A stretch of 30,826 nucleotides of DNA from Welwitschia mirabilis (Eukaryota; Gnetophyta; Gnetopsida; Welwitschiales). The notes beneath the pieces are model-generated. The model made no database searches. It was not told the DNA's origin and was given only the letters and a program-made list of their open reading frames with translations. Position numbers and translations under genes: made by a program. Position 1 is the first letter of the stretch, and every line of letters starts with the position of its first letter. The DNA lies in contig JBOZIK010000001.1 of assembly GCA_051453625.1 (NCBI GenBank), positions 115,488,869 through 115,519,694 on the forward strand, in the 5' to 3' direction. Positions 22,032 to 30,169 of this stretch are shown piece after piece.

Positions 22032-22259
22032 GTATACAGTTTTTCACAGCTCTTTCTCAATAAAGAAAGATTCCATGCTTTTGCAAAAATGATGGGTAAA
22101 ATTGGCAAAAATTTATTAAGATTAAAAAAGCACATAGACACAATAAGTGAGGGGGAGGCCTTCACTACTAATTGGAAGATCATGTGGACTCCCCAATTAG
22201 TTAGATGTAGAAATGAAAAATTTAGAGGAAATGAAGTCATGCTCCCCCGCTCAGTCTAG
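22032..22259 (+). CDS. Unidentified short open frame, probable fragment
   Basis: A 75-codon frame is open between a TAA at 22029-22031 and a TAG at 22257-22259. A Met pair begins at 22089 (AKMMGKIGKN), giving a 56-residue product if that start is used. The composition is basic and fairly normal for a protein (GKNLLRLKKHIDTISEGEAF, then NWKIMWTPQLV), and the base composition is richer in GC than the surroundings. I do not recognise the family. It may be a fragment of a retroelement or of a captured gene. The opposite strand is also open over 22028-22240, which lowers confidence. Confidence 0.25.
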   Translation, partial: VYSFSQLFLNKERFHAFAKMMGKIGKNLLRLKKHIDTISEGEAFTTNWKIMWTPQLVRCRNEKFRGNEVMLPRSV

Positions 22260-22749
22260 CAGTGCCTCACTGCAGATACTACTGTTGTAGCTATGCCCTC
22301 TATAGTGGGTCAATCTCTTCTCTTTACCCTTCATATGCAGGACCTTCGGTGTATGAAACAAATGCATCTGACCCTTGGACAACATAAGTTGCACTAATTG
22401 CAATGAGTATCATGCTAATAAAGTTATATGAAACAACACCTTCAGTCATCTGGTCCAACATGGGAGTGACTAAGAAACAGATTTTTTGTTGTTACTGTAC
22501 TGACCATTGGTGGGCGAACCAGGTTGGTCTAGAAAAATCGAGATATTGTATAGTATGATCGAGATATTATATAGTACGATAGATATATCCATCTATATAC
22601 CCCACCATACACTAGCTCATGCAACACCTAAAGGAATAGAATATAACTTAGGTAGGATAGATAAATCAAATGAATTAGTTGCATTTGAGTCAAATAATGT
22701 CATATCCTATTTTTTTAATTTCTAGGAGTAAATCAGTCTAAGTGTGAAA
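22260..22749. other. Less AT-rich unassigned segment
   Basis: It has noticeably more GC and more CG dinucleotides than the neighbourhood (22240-22600). A 72-codon open frame at 22507-22725 has no recognisable feature and includes the 21-bp tandem repeat, so it is probably chance. Confidence 0.4.
22537..22578 (+). repeat. 21-bp tandem repeat, two units
   Basis: Units at 22537-22557 and 22558-22578 start with ATCGAGATATT and differ at two positions. Confidence 0.9.
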
Positions 22750-23035
22750 GACTATCATATTCCATATTTTATAAATCTTATTTACTTAAATATTAAGTAC
22801 ATTAAGCTTTTAGTCAAATGATTAATTATTCTTATTTAATTTTCTTATCAAATAAGATGACATTTTAAAATTAACTTTAGTTTGTAAATATTTATAAATC
22901 TTATTTACTTAGATATTAAGTAAATTAATCTTTTAGTCCAATGATTGATTATCCTTATTTAATCCTTATCAAAATAACCTTAGTTTGTAATCTTTATAAT
23001 TTATCATAAAAATGATAAAAATTATGTCAAAAAGT
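22750..23035 (+). repeat. Inverted partner of 1-240, with an internal 123-bp tandem duplication
   Basis: Read on the plus strand this matches the reverse complement of 1-240. The segment beginning tttataaatcttatttactt occurs at 22768 and again at 22891, giving a tandem duplication with a 123-bp period that the left copy lacks. It is probably a plus-strand fragment of the same copia family whose minus-strand gag lies at the left edge. Confidence 0.65.
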
Positions 23036-23120
23036 TCTATAGGAAAATCTATCCAAATATTTAAAATTACATAATTCCATTATGTGAGGAATTAAAATCA
23101 CATGATAAAACTAATAAATT

Positions 23121-23191
23121 NNNNNNNNNNNNNNNNNNNNNNNNNNNNNNNNNNNNNNNNNNNNNNNNNNNNNNNNNNNNNNNNNNNNNNN
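23121..23191. other. N-run, 71 bases
   Basis: Sized gap; no duplication noticed at its edges. Confidence 0.95.
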
Positions 23192-23472
23192 ATGTGTACT
23201 ATATTATAAATTATTATTTTATTCTTTGTATTATGTCATTGATATATTTTATACAGTTCAAAATAAATGAGCATTTGAACAAGTACATGCATCCTTACTT
23301 AGAATCAAGAATGATAAATGAGTAAATTTACTTTACCATTACTTTTATGTTCTTAAGATGTGTAAGGGCATTTTTTTCATAGCATACTCATTATTTTGTT
23401 CATTAAAATTGAAGAGTTTATTTCATTGTGCCATATGTTAATTTTGATATTTATGCATTGATTATTTTGATG

Positions 23473-23653
23473 CATGTCTTGAATGAATTAAACTTACTTA
23501 TAAGCCTATGATGGGTTAATAAAAGCTAGCATAAGGAAATGATGCATGCAATTAAACTTAATAATTGAAGCAAGAAGATTACTAATCCTAGTTAGGTGCA
23601 TGAGTTATAAATATGGTATCTTTATATACTTCAGTGTTACTTATTATTCATCC
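23473..23653. repeat. 181-bp duplication left of a 100-N gap
   Basis: Direct copy of 23754-23934 with roughly ten differences; it includes a TATA-like box at 23606-23613. Confidence 0.9.
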
Positions 23654-23753
23654 NNNNNNNNNNNNNNNNNNNNNNNNNNNNNNNNNNNNNNNNNNNNNNN
23701 NNNNNNNNNNNNNNNNNNNNNNNNNNNNNNNNNNNNNNNNNNNNNNNNNNNNN
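23654..23753. other. N-run, exactly 100 bases
   Basis: Unknown-size placeholder between two 181-bp direct copies. Confidence 0.95.
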
Positions 23754-23934
23754 CGTGTCTTGAATGAATTAAACTTACTTATGAGCCTATGATGGATTAA
23801 TAAAAGCTAGCATAAGGAAATGATGCATGTAATTAAACTTACTAATTAAAGCAAGAAGATTACTAATCCTAGTTAGGTGCATGAGTTATAAATATGATAT
23901 CTTTATGTACTTCAATGTTACTTATTATTCATCC
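23754..23934. repeat. 181-bp duplication right of a 100-N gap
   Basis: Partner of 23473-23653; the sequence then runs on to 24023. Confidence 0.9.
23887..23894 (+). promoter_or_regulatory. TATA-like box
   Basis: TATAAATA in an LTR-like setting, followed about 260 bp later (across a gap) by a CT-rich tract. Its duplicate is at 23606-23613. Confidence 0.35.
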
Positions 23935-24023
23935 TACTTATCAATGCTAAATCATGTGATCTTATGATTTTGAGCTATGTGCCTTTGTTTGTCTATGTAT
24001 AGAGATCTTTTCCTCTCTTGTAA

Positions 24024-24130
24024 NNNNNNNNNNNNNNNNNNNNNNNNNNNNNNNNNNNNNNNNNNNNNNNNNNNNNNNNNNNNNNNNNNNNNNNNNNNNN
24101 NNNNNNNNNNNNNNNNNNNNNNNNNNNNNN
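24024..24130. other. N-run, 107 bases
   Basis: Sized gap next to low-complexity CA/CT sequence, which may have blocked assembly. Confidence 0.95.
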
Positions 24131-24142
24131 ACACAAACTCTT

Positions 24143-24180
24143 ATACACACACATACTCTCTCTCTTTCTCTCATTCTCTT
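24143..24180 (+). repeat. CA/CT-rich microsatellite-like tract
   Basis: Short (AC)n followed by interrupted (CT)n, directly after the 107-N gap. Confidence 0.8.
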
Positions 24181-24299
24181 GCTTATGGAGCTTGGATCTT
24201 GGAATCTTAAAAGCTTGGAGCTAAGAAACTCTTGAGCTTGGATCTTCATCATCTTCAACTACCAAGGTCTTATTAATTTTTTTGAGTAAACTTCTTACT

Positions 24300-24466
24300 C
24301 TTATTGTCCATATGATCTCCTTTTTTCTATTGGAATGATGTCATATTTCATTATAGAACTATTTATAACTTTTATGCAATTTTGTTATATGATATTATCC
24401 TCTCCCATTAGCATCCACCAAGACGTTATAGTGAGATATGAGGGGGTATCTTATGCTTGATGATGG
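24300..24466. repeat. 167-bp duplication left of a 100-N gap
   Basis: Direct copy of 24567-24733, same length, with about eight substitutions. Confidence 0.9.
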
Positions 24467-24566
24467 NNNNNNNNNNNNNNNNNNNNNNNNNNNNNNNNNN
24501 NNNNNNNNNNNNNNNNNNNNNNNNNNNNNNNNNNNNNNNNNNNNNNNNNNNNNNNNNNNNNNNNNN
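24467..24566. other. N-run, exactly 100 bases
   Basis: Unknown-size placeholder between two 167-bp direct copies. Confidence 0.95.
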
Positions 24567-24733
24567 CTTATTGTCCATATGATCTCCTTTTTTCTATTGG
24601 AAGGATGTCATATTTCATTATAGAACTATTTATGACTTTTATGTAGTTTTGTTATATAATATTATCCTCTCCCATTGGCATCCACCAAGATGTTATAGTG
24701 AGATATGAGGGGGTATCTTATGCTTAATGATGG
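24567..24733. repeat. 167-bp duplication right of a 100-N gap
   Basis: Partner of 24300-24466; the sequence continues to 25128. Confidence 0.9.
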
Positions 24734-24740
24734 TGGGATA

Positions 24741-25128
24741 CTAATGAATGATTATGGTTAAGTGACCAGGGGGTTCACTATAAAACGAAGGGAAGAAAAG
24801 GAAATGTGGATACCCATGTTTATTTTAGTTTTATATTTATTTTTATCTATTATGAATTAAGACCATCTTATTAGAGGCAAATTCTAATCCTCAAAATTCT
24901 CTTTAGGCCCTAAAGAGGAAAAAATTCTCTTTGGCTCAAAGTAATTTTTTTTTAAAATTAATTTGATTTTTTTCTTTTCATAATGATTCTTTTATTTTTA
25001 CAATTGATTTGTCTTTCTATAGTTAATCAATTAGTATATCCATTATTTTACTAATCTAGGTTATTGCATAAGTAGTTGTAAAAACTTTGTCATATTTTTT
25101 TTATGGTGAAAATTAAATTTCTAGAATA
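24741..25128. other. Unassigned region before the large gap
   Basis: There is no gene. It holds a short perfect palindrome at 24899-24917 and two aattctcttt words around it. Confidence 0.5.
24899..24917. other. Perfect inverted repeat, 9-bp arms
   Basis: CTCTTTAGG and CCTAAAGAG around a single C. The loop is too small for a stable hairpin without opening the inner pairs, and no T-run follows, so this is not called a terminator. Confidence 0.8.
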
Positions 25129-26105
25129 NNNNNNNNNNNNNNNNNNNNNNNNNNNNNNNNNNNNNNNNNNNNNNNNNNNNNNNNNNNNNNNNNNNNNNNN
25201 NNNNNNNNNNNNNNNNNNNNNNNNNNNNNNNNNNNNNNNNNNNNNNNNNNNNNNNNNNNNNNNNNNNNNNNNNNNNNNNNNNNNNNNNNNNNNNNNNNNN
25301 NNNNNNNNNNNNNNNNNNNNNNNNNNNNNNNNNNNNNNNNNNNNNNNNNNNNNNNNNNNNNNNNNNNNNNNNNNNNNNNNNNNNNNNNNNNNNNNNNNNN
25401 NNNNNNNNNNNNNNNNNNNNNNNNNNNNNNNNNNNNNNNNNNNNNNNNNNNNNNNNNNNNNNNNNNNNNNNNNNNNNNNNNNNNNNNNNNNNNNNNNNNN
25501 NNNNNNNNNNNNNNNNNNNNNNNNNNNNNNNNNNNNNNNNNNNNNNNNNNNNNNNNNNNNNNNNNNNNNNNNNNNNNNNNNNNNNNNNNNNNNNNNNNNN
25601 NNNNNNNNNNNNNNNNNNNNNNNNNNNNNNNNNNNNNNNNNNNNNNNNNNNNNNNNNNNNNNNNNNNNNNNNNNNNNNNNNNNNNNNNNNNNNNNNNNNN
25701 NNNNNNNNNNNNNNNNNNNNNNNNNNNNNNNNNNNNNNNNNNNNNNNNNNNNNNNNNNNNNNNNNNNNNNNNNNNNNNNNNNNNNNNNNNNNNNNNNNNN
25801 NNNNNNNNNNNNNNNNNNNNNNNNNNNNNNNNNNNNNNNNNNNNNNNNNNNNNNNNNNNNNNNNNNNNNNNNNNNNNNNNNNNNNNNNNNNNNNNNNNNN
25901 NNNNNNNNNNNNNNNNNNNNNNNNNNNNNNNNNNNNNNNNNNNNNNNNNNNNNNNNNNNNNNNNNNNNNNNNNNNNNNNNNNNNNNNNNNNNNNNNNNNN
26001 NNNNNNNNNNNNNNNNNNNNNNNNNNNNNNNNNNNNNNNNNNNNNNNNNNNNNNNNNNNNNNNNNNNNNNNNNNNNNNNNNNNNNNNNNNNNNNNNNNNN
26101 NNNNN
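25129..26105. other. N-run, 977 bases
   Basis: The largest gap. Long open frames crossing it on both strands are artefacts of reading N as coding. It probably hides the start of the copia LTR that follows. Confidence 0.95.
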
Positions 26106-26284
26106 TTTATAGAAAAATTAAATATATAAAATATGTTTCTATTAGTAGACTGTTGAGAATCTATTGTCATTGATTAATTTAATGAGTTTTTGTAGCTAGT
26201 CAATTGTGCAGAGATTTTCTATCATCAGGAAACTGATTCACATATCTGAGTAGCTGCACTGTTAAAGAATATAAATGGCTTTAG

Positions 26285-26858
26285 GGTTGGGTGATCAAAA
26301 CTAACCTACTAGGTGACTAGACTACTAAATCTGAAAGAAGACCAATTCCAGCATGGACGACCGTGTAAATCTCCTCAGGCGACCTAGTTAAAACTTCTGC
26401 AAAAGACTAGGGACAAACATGGATGACCTCTCACAAAGTCAAGGGTGACTGCATTACAATCTGCTGAGTCAGTCTCATAATAGTTTTAGTTGTACAAGGG
26501 TGACCATAAGACAATCTATGAAAGCTCAGTCTCTTAATGATAAGGATGACCGAACAAGTAGATACAGGCGACTGCACAATAATTTGTGAAAGTTTAATCT
26601 CCTAACAGTAAGTGTGACTACACAACTTAGTTATGGGTGACTGCATACTGCCTAGAATCTACCCTCGCAAGGTCAACTGATTTATCAAAGTAAGGGTGAC
26701 CGATAGAAGGTCGATCACATATTTACATAAGAGCGACTGAACATTCATTTGTTATATACTAAGAAATTTGCAGCAAACAAGGGCAACTAAAGTAAAGAAA
26801 GAAGGGTAACCAGATACTAGGGCGATCAAGTTTGTTTCTAGGTTGATTGCATGTATTA
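26285..26858 (+). repeat. Irregular array of GGGTGACYR-like motifs
   Basis: Variants include gggtgatc, aggtgact, aggcgacc, gggtgact, gggtgacc, aggcgact, gagcgact, gggcaact, gggtaacc and gggcgatc, separated by about 10-50 bases of unrelated sequence. The motif carries most of the CG dinucleotides of this region. Confidence 0.8.
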
Positions 26859-26898
26859 CAAATATAATCGTTAAATTTCTAATGGTTCATCCAAAAAG

Positions 26899-26906
26899 TA
26901 TAAAAT
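26899..26906 (+). promoter_or_regulatory. TATA box of the copia LTR
   Basis: TATAAAAT lies just after the motif array and 77 bp before an AATAAA, as expected for the U3/R boundary. Confidence 0.5.
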
Positions 26907-26975
26907 GTTACAATAGTTCACTTCCCTTTTCTCAAATAGTTACCTTGTGTACTTTCTCTATCTAAGCTTCCTTCT

Positions 26976-26981
26976 AATAAA
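26976..26981 (+). terminator. Polyadenylation signal AATAAA in the copia LTR
   Basis: AATAAA positioned downstream of the TATA box, consistent with the R region of an LTR. In AT-rich DNA this hexamer is common, so position is the main support. Confidence 0.35.
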
Positions 26982-27139
26982 AAGAAAGATAACTCTTTTG
27001 TTACATAAATGAAATCAAGAAAAAAACTGTAACACTAATCACTCATTATATCTAAATAAACTATGAGTTTAGATTTTTGTTCGAGGTTCTTGTTATATCA
27101 TTTATTGTGAATAGATTGCTGTACCATTAAAATCATATA

Positions 27140-27230
27140 NNNNNNNNNNNNNNNNNNNNNNNNNNNNNNNNNNNNNNNNNNNNNNNNNNNNNNNNNNNNN
27201 NNNNNNNNNNNNNNNNNNNNNNNNNNNNNN
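27140..27230. other. N-run, 91 bases
   Basis: Gap near the end of the copia LTR; no duplicated flanks seen. Confidence 0.95.
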
Positions 27231-27464
27231 CAGCCAGGGGGTGTCTATCAACCATTCAAATATCTTGTACTTATGTTTGTATATTTGTTTGTTTGTTTTG
27301 TAGGTTTTGAAGAGGATAAAGATTGGTAATAAAACCTATTCTGCTCCCTCTAGGGTCGATCCATGATTATTAATTAGTATTTGAGCAAGGTTGAGCAACA
27401 GATCCTAATAGATCTCTTTTCCAATCAACCCTAGAAAATAAGTTAGCCTTAGAAAGGAAACTCT
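27231..27464 (+). other. Copia LTR end and leader before gag
   Basis: Non-coding. The word TGGTAATAAAACC at 27324-27336 agrees at 9 of 13 positions with the Met-tRNA-type primer binding site and is in the right place, but no clear LTR terminal CA precedes it. Confidence 0.35.
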
Positions 27465-28640
27465 GTCACAAGGCTTTCCTTTTTTGATGGAACCAACTAT
27501 GGTTATTGGAAGATAAAATGAGGATCTTTGTTCAATTCATAGAACTTGAAATATGGGAGTTTATTACTAATGGATATTTTCTTTCCATTATGCAGGATCC
27601 TGTAACCAAAGTAACTACTCTGAAGAGCAAGGACAAATGGACATCTAACATAAAGTTAGTCTTGTAACTTCAAAGGACTCAATGTTATTTTCTATGCCAT
27701 AGGTCCTAAAGACTTTAAAAGAGTAGTAAATTGCACCACTGCAAAAGAAGCATGGGATATCTTGCAGACCGCTTATGAAGGAACTAGCCTAGTAAAGCAG
27801 GCTAAGCTTCATATGCTTATCACTTATTTTGAAGATCTCAAGATGGAAGATGATGAAGGTATAAATGATTTTTCACAAAACTAATAGATATTGTTAATTA
27901 TATGTATGGCTTAAGTGATATCGAAGAATCAAGAGTAGTTTATGAAGCATTAAGATCTCTGTCCAAAAGGTTTAAATCCAAAGTAACTTCCATTAAATAA
28001 AAGTAAGAACCTGAATGTCATGAAGATGGATGAAATTCAAAGATACCTTTACACCTTTGAACTTAAGTTTGAAAAACAAAAGAAGAAAAGTATGATGTTG
28101 ACTAATACTCATGAAATTCAAATATCAAGGATGGATCTGATTAAGAACCTGAAAGCGATGATGAAGTTGCTCTTCTGACAAGAAGATTCAAATACTTCAT
28201 ATAATGATGTCAAAGTAGAGGTCAATCTAGAAGACCATCAAGAATAAAAGAGAAAGAAAAATAAGAAATTCAGTGCTATTCATGTAAAGGTTTTGGTCAC
28301 ATGTCAAGTATATGCCCAAACAATAAAAAGGATTATAAAAGAAAAGGAAAGAAAGCCTTATCAGCAACATGGAATGATGAAGAGAGTGAGAGTAAACATA
28401 ACTCAGATTCATAATGAGGTGAAATCTCTCTTATGGCCCCTATAGATGAAAAGATATGCTCCTGTCCTATCATTGATTCTATTATTAATAATGATACACT
28501 AAATGAAATAGAAATGGAACTATATATGGAATATCGAAATATGGCTTGTAGAGTAAACAACATGAGAAAACAAAATAAAAGTCTACAAGATAAGATTGAG
28601 AATAGAGAGAAGGAAATTAGAGATTTAAAAATAACCTTGC
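27465..28640 (+). pseudogene. gag: Ty1/copia gag, frameshifted
   Basis: The plus strand starts with FDGTNYGYWKIK and, after a one-base loss near 27515, continues MRIFVQFIELEIWEFI. A shift near 27660 leads to NFKGLNVIFYAIGPKDFKR, AKEAWDILQTAYEGT, KQAKLHMLITYFEDLKME and DDEGINDF. Another near 27880 leads to LIDIVNYMYGL, VVYEALRSLSKRFKSKVTSIK and a stop. This is the full copia gag domain (UBN2/DUF4219-like). A CCHC knuckle follows at 28274-28315, then an acidic, coiled-coil-like tail with MAPIDEKI and KQNKSLQDKIENREKEIRDL (open frame from 28433). The long tail after the knuckle resembles Tork/SIRE-type elements. At least three shifts inactivate it. In life it would form the particle shell and bind RNA. 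Confidence 0.85.
28274..28315 (+). other. CCHC zinc knuckle of copia gag
   Basis: Reads CYSCKGFGHMSSIC, an intact C-x2-C-x4-H-x4-C nucleocapsid knuckle that binds zinc and RNA. All four ligands are conserved although the surrounding frame is broken. Confidence 0.95.
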
Positions 28641-28759
28641 CTCAACTTCCTCTCTATTTAAAGGGACTATGTCTAGCAAATCATTTCCTAGCTTATTTCA
28701 TTCTTATCAGAATTCGTATCTCAAACCTTTATCTAAATTGAACTCCAAATACCCATTAG

Positions 28760-28935
28760 TAAATATTACTTATTATTATTGTCACAAAAAGGTTCATCTA
28801 AGAGTCATTATATTTTTCACAAAAGTTGGTTTCCTCACTCCATATTAGAATCTAAGTTTACTTTTACTCTAAAATTGAATCATCATATGAGTAAAAACAA
28901 ATGACTTAGGTGGATTCCAAAATCCTTAAATAAAA
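28760..28935 (+). pseudogene. Gag-protease linker with a decayed second knuckle
   Basis: Frames around 28760-28850 read YYYCHKKVHLRV, with one C and one H in knuckle-like spacing. Near 28910 a frame reads WIPKS, where copia elements have a short W-x-P-K stretch before protease. Stops and shifts prevent a continuous reading. Confidence 0.4.
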
Positions 28936-28949
28936 TCTTATTAATCCAA

Positions 28950-29264
28950 ATGGCTTTAAAAGCAACTACTCATTCTTGTTGTTATCTTGATAGGGGTTGC
29001 TCTAGATATATGACAGGTGACAAGTCCAACTTCATCAAATTCAAGGAATACAATGGAGGAGAAGTGATTTTTGGGGACAATGAAAGAGCTCAAATTGAAG
29101 GCATTAGAAGCATTGGTGGAGGTAACTTACCTAATATTCATAATGTATTATTTGTAAATGGGTTAAATCATAATTTATTAAGCATTAGTAAAATTTGTAA
29201 TAAAGTTCATAGAGTATTTTTTAATGAAAATAAGTGTATTGTGAAACATGGTGAAATAGATTAA
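28950..29264 (+). pseudogene. pr: Ty1/copia protease
   Basis: A 104-codon open frame. It contains CYLDRGCSRYMTGDKSNF, then GGEVIFGDNERAQIEG, IHNVLFVNGLNHNLLSIS and KICNKVHRVFF, the complete copia aspartic protease series that cuts the polyprotein. The catalytic Asp is at 28989-28991, but the residue after it, usually Ser in D-S-G, is Arg (28992-28994), which should abolish activity. The frame stops at TAA (29262-29264), where the pre-integrase region should continue. The Met at 28950 is only the first Met in the frame; the natural protein is part of a polyprotein. A second, truncated copy begins after the gap at 29650. Confidence 0.85.
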
Positions 29265-29549
29265 CTTTTACTTATAGCAAATAGACATGAAAATGTGTCT
29301 TGCATAAATTAATCTAATAATTCTCTTTGTCTCTCTACTCATACTCAAGAAGATGTCATCTGGCATCAATGTTTAGGTCACATTAGTTTTAGTACTTTGA
29401 AGAAAATATATCATGATAAGATAGTTAGGGATCTTCCAAAATTCTCTTTCTCTCACAAAGGGTTAATGCTTGCTAAAAAGAGAAATAAACCAGAACATCT
29501 CATAAAAGGATTAGCAATATTACCACTAGCAAACCATTAGATTTAATTC
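29001..29549. repeat. Protease/pre-integrase duplication left of a 100-N gap
   Basis: Direct copy of 29650-30169, roughly 95% alike, with about 29 extra bases in the protease (ctaatattcataatg region) that the right copy has lost. It begins tctagatatatgacagg and ends at the gap in ttagatttaattc. Confidence 0.9.
29340..29549 (+). pseudogene. Copia pre-integrase domain, copy 1
   Basis: Reads EDVIWHQCLGHISFSTLKKIYHD and then VRDLPKFSFSHKG, the GAG-pre-integrase zinc-binding segment: W-H-x-x-L-G-H is intact, but the later C-x2-C pair is not visible. It is cut by the gap. Confidence 0.75.
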
Positions 29550-29649
29550 NNNNNNNNNNNNNNNNNNNNNNNNNNNNNNNNNNNNNNNNNNNNNNNNNNN
29601 NNNNNNNNNNNNNNNNNNNNNNNNNNNNNNNNNNNNNNNNNNNNNNNNN
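29550..29649. other. N-run, exactly 100 bases
   Basis: Unknown-size placeholder flanked by two copies of the same half-kilobase. Confidence 0.95.
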
Positions 29650-30169
29650 TCTAGACATATGACAGGTGATAAGTCCAACTTCATCAAATTCAAGGAATAC
29701 AATGGAGGAGAAGTGGTTTTTGGGGACAATGGAAGAGCTCAAATTGAAGGCATTAGAAGTATTGGTGGAGGTAACTTAATGGGTAAATCATAATTTATTA
29801 AGCATTAGTAAAATTTGTAATAAAGGTCATAGAGTATTTTTTGATGAAAATAAGTGTATTGTGAAACATGGTGAAACAGATTAACTTTTACTTATAGCAA
29901 ATAGACATGAAAATGTGTATTGCATAAATTAATCTAATAATTCTATTTGTCTCTCTACTCATACTCAAGAAGACGTCATCTGGCATCAATGTTTAGGTCG
30001 CATTAGTTTTAGTACTTTGAAGAAAATATATCATGATGAGATAGTTAGGGATCTTCCAAAAATCTCTTTCTCTCATAAAGGGTTAATTCTTGCCAAAAAG
30101 GGAAATAAACCAGAACATCTCATAAAAGGATTAGCAATATTACCATTAGCAAACCATTAGATTTAATTC
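29650..30169 (+). pseudogene. Copia protease (part) and pre-integrase, copy 2
   Basis: Restarts within protease just after the active-site region (SRHMTGDKSNF) and repeats the same order as 29001-29549, with a deletion of about 29 bases after GGGNL that shifts the frame. WHQCLGRISF (the H of the L-G-H is now R), VRDLPKISFSHKG and NITISKPLDLIH follow. Unlike copy 1 it runs on without a gap into the integrase core, so this is the copy joined to the rest of pol. Confidence 0.8.

Larger units (their letters stand above)
23192..24740 (+). mobile_element. LTR-like region with promoter signals
   Basis: There is no coding frame. A TATA-like box is followed by a CA/CT-rich tract and then by AT-rich sequence with repeated gagcttggatctt words (near 24188 and 24234), an arrangement typical of a plant LTR (U3-R-U5) read on the plus strand. 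The region is cut by three gaps, two of them with duplicated flanks. No PBS was found, so family and borders are unknown. Confidence 0.4.
26106..27139 (+). mobile_element. 5' LTR (part) of the right-hand copia element
   Basis: Non-coding sequence just upstream of a copia leader and gag. From 26285 to 26858 a short motif, roughly GGGTGACYR, recurs about 19 times at irregular spacing. It is followed by a TATA box (26899), an AATAAA (26976) and a CT-bearing stretch, in the order U3-R-U5. The left part is lost in the 977-N gap. The assignment rests on position and signal order; no 3' LTR is present because the element runs off the window. Confidence 0.6.

Noticed and set aside
22028-22240. 70-codon minus-strand frame
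   Set aside because: Overlaps the plus-strand open frame at 22032-22259; no recognisable feature to prefer it.
23546-24623. Several 60-98 codon frames on both strands
   Set aside because: They cross 100- and 107-N gaps and have low-complexity ends; no protein features.
24899-24917. Palindrome considered as a transcription terminator
   Set aside because: One-base loop, no T-run, and a eukaryotic context where such terminators are not expected.
25103-26173. Open frames of about 350 codons on both strands
   Set aside because: They consist almost entirely of the 977-N gap; only a few real codons exist at the ends.
26285-26858. Motif array considered as a CRISPR array
   Set aside because: Motif is only about 9 bases, degenerate, and irregularly spaced; context is a plant copia LTR.
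28227-28563. Minus-strand open frames over the copia gag tail
   Set aside because: Shadows of the plus-strand gag frames, which carry the zinc knuckle and coiled-coil-like tail.
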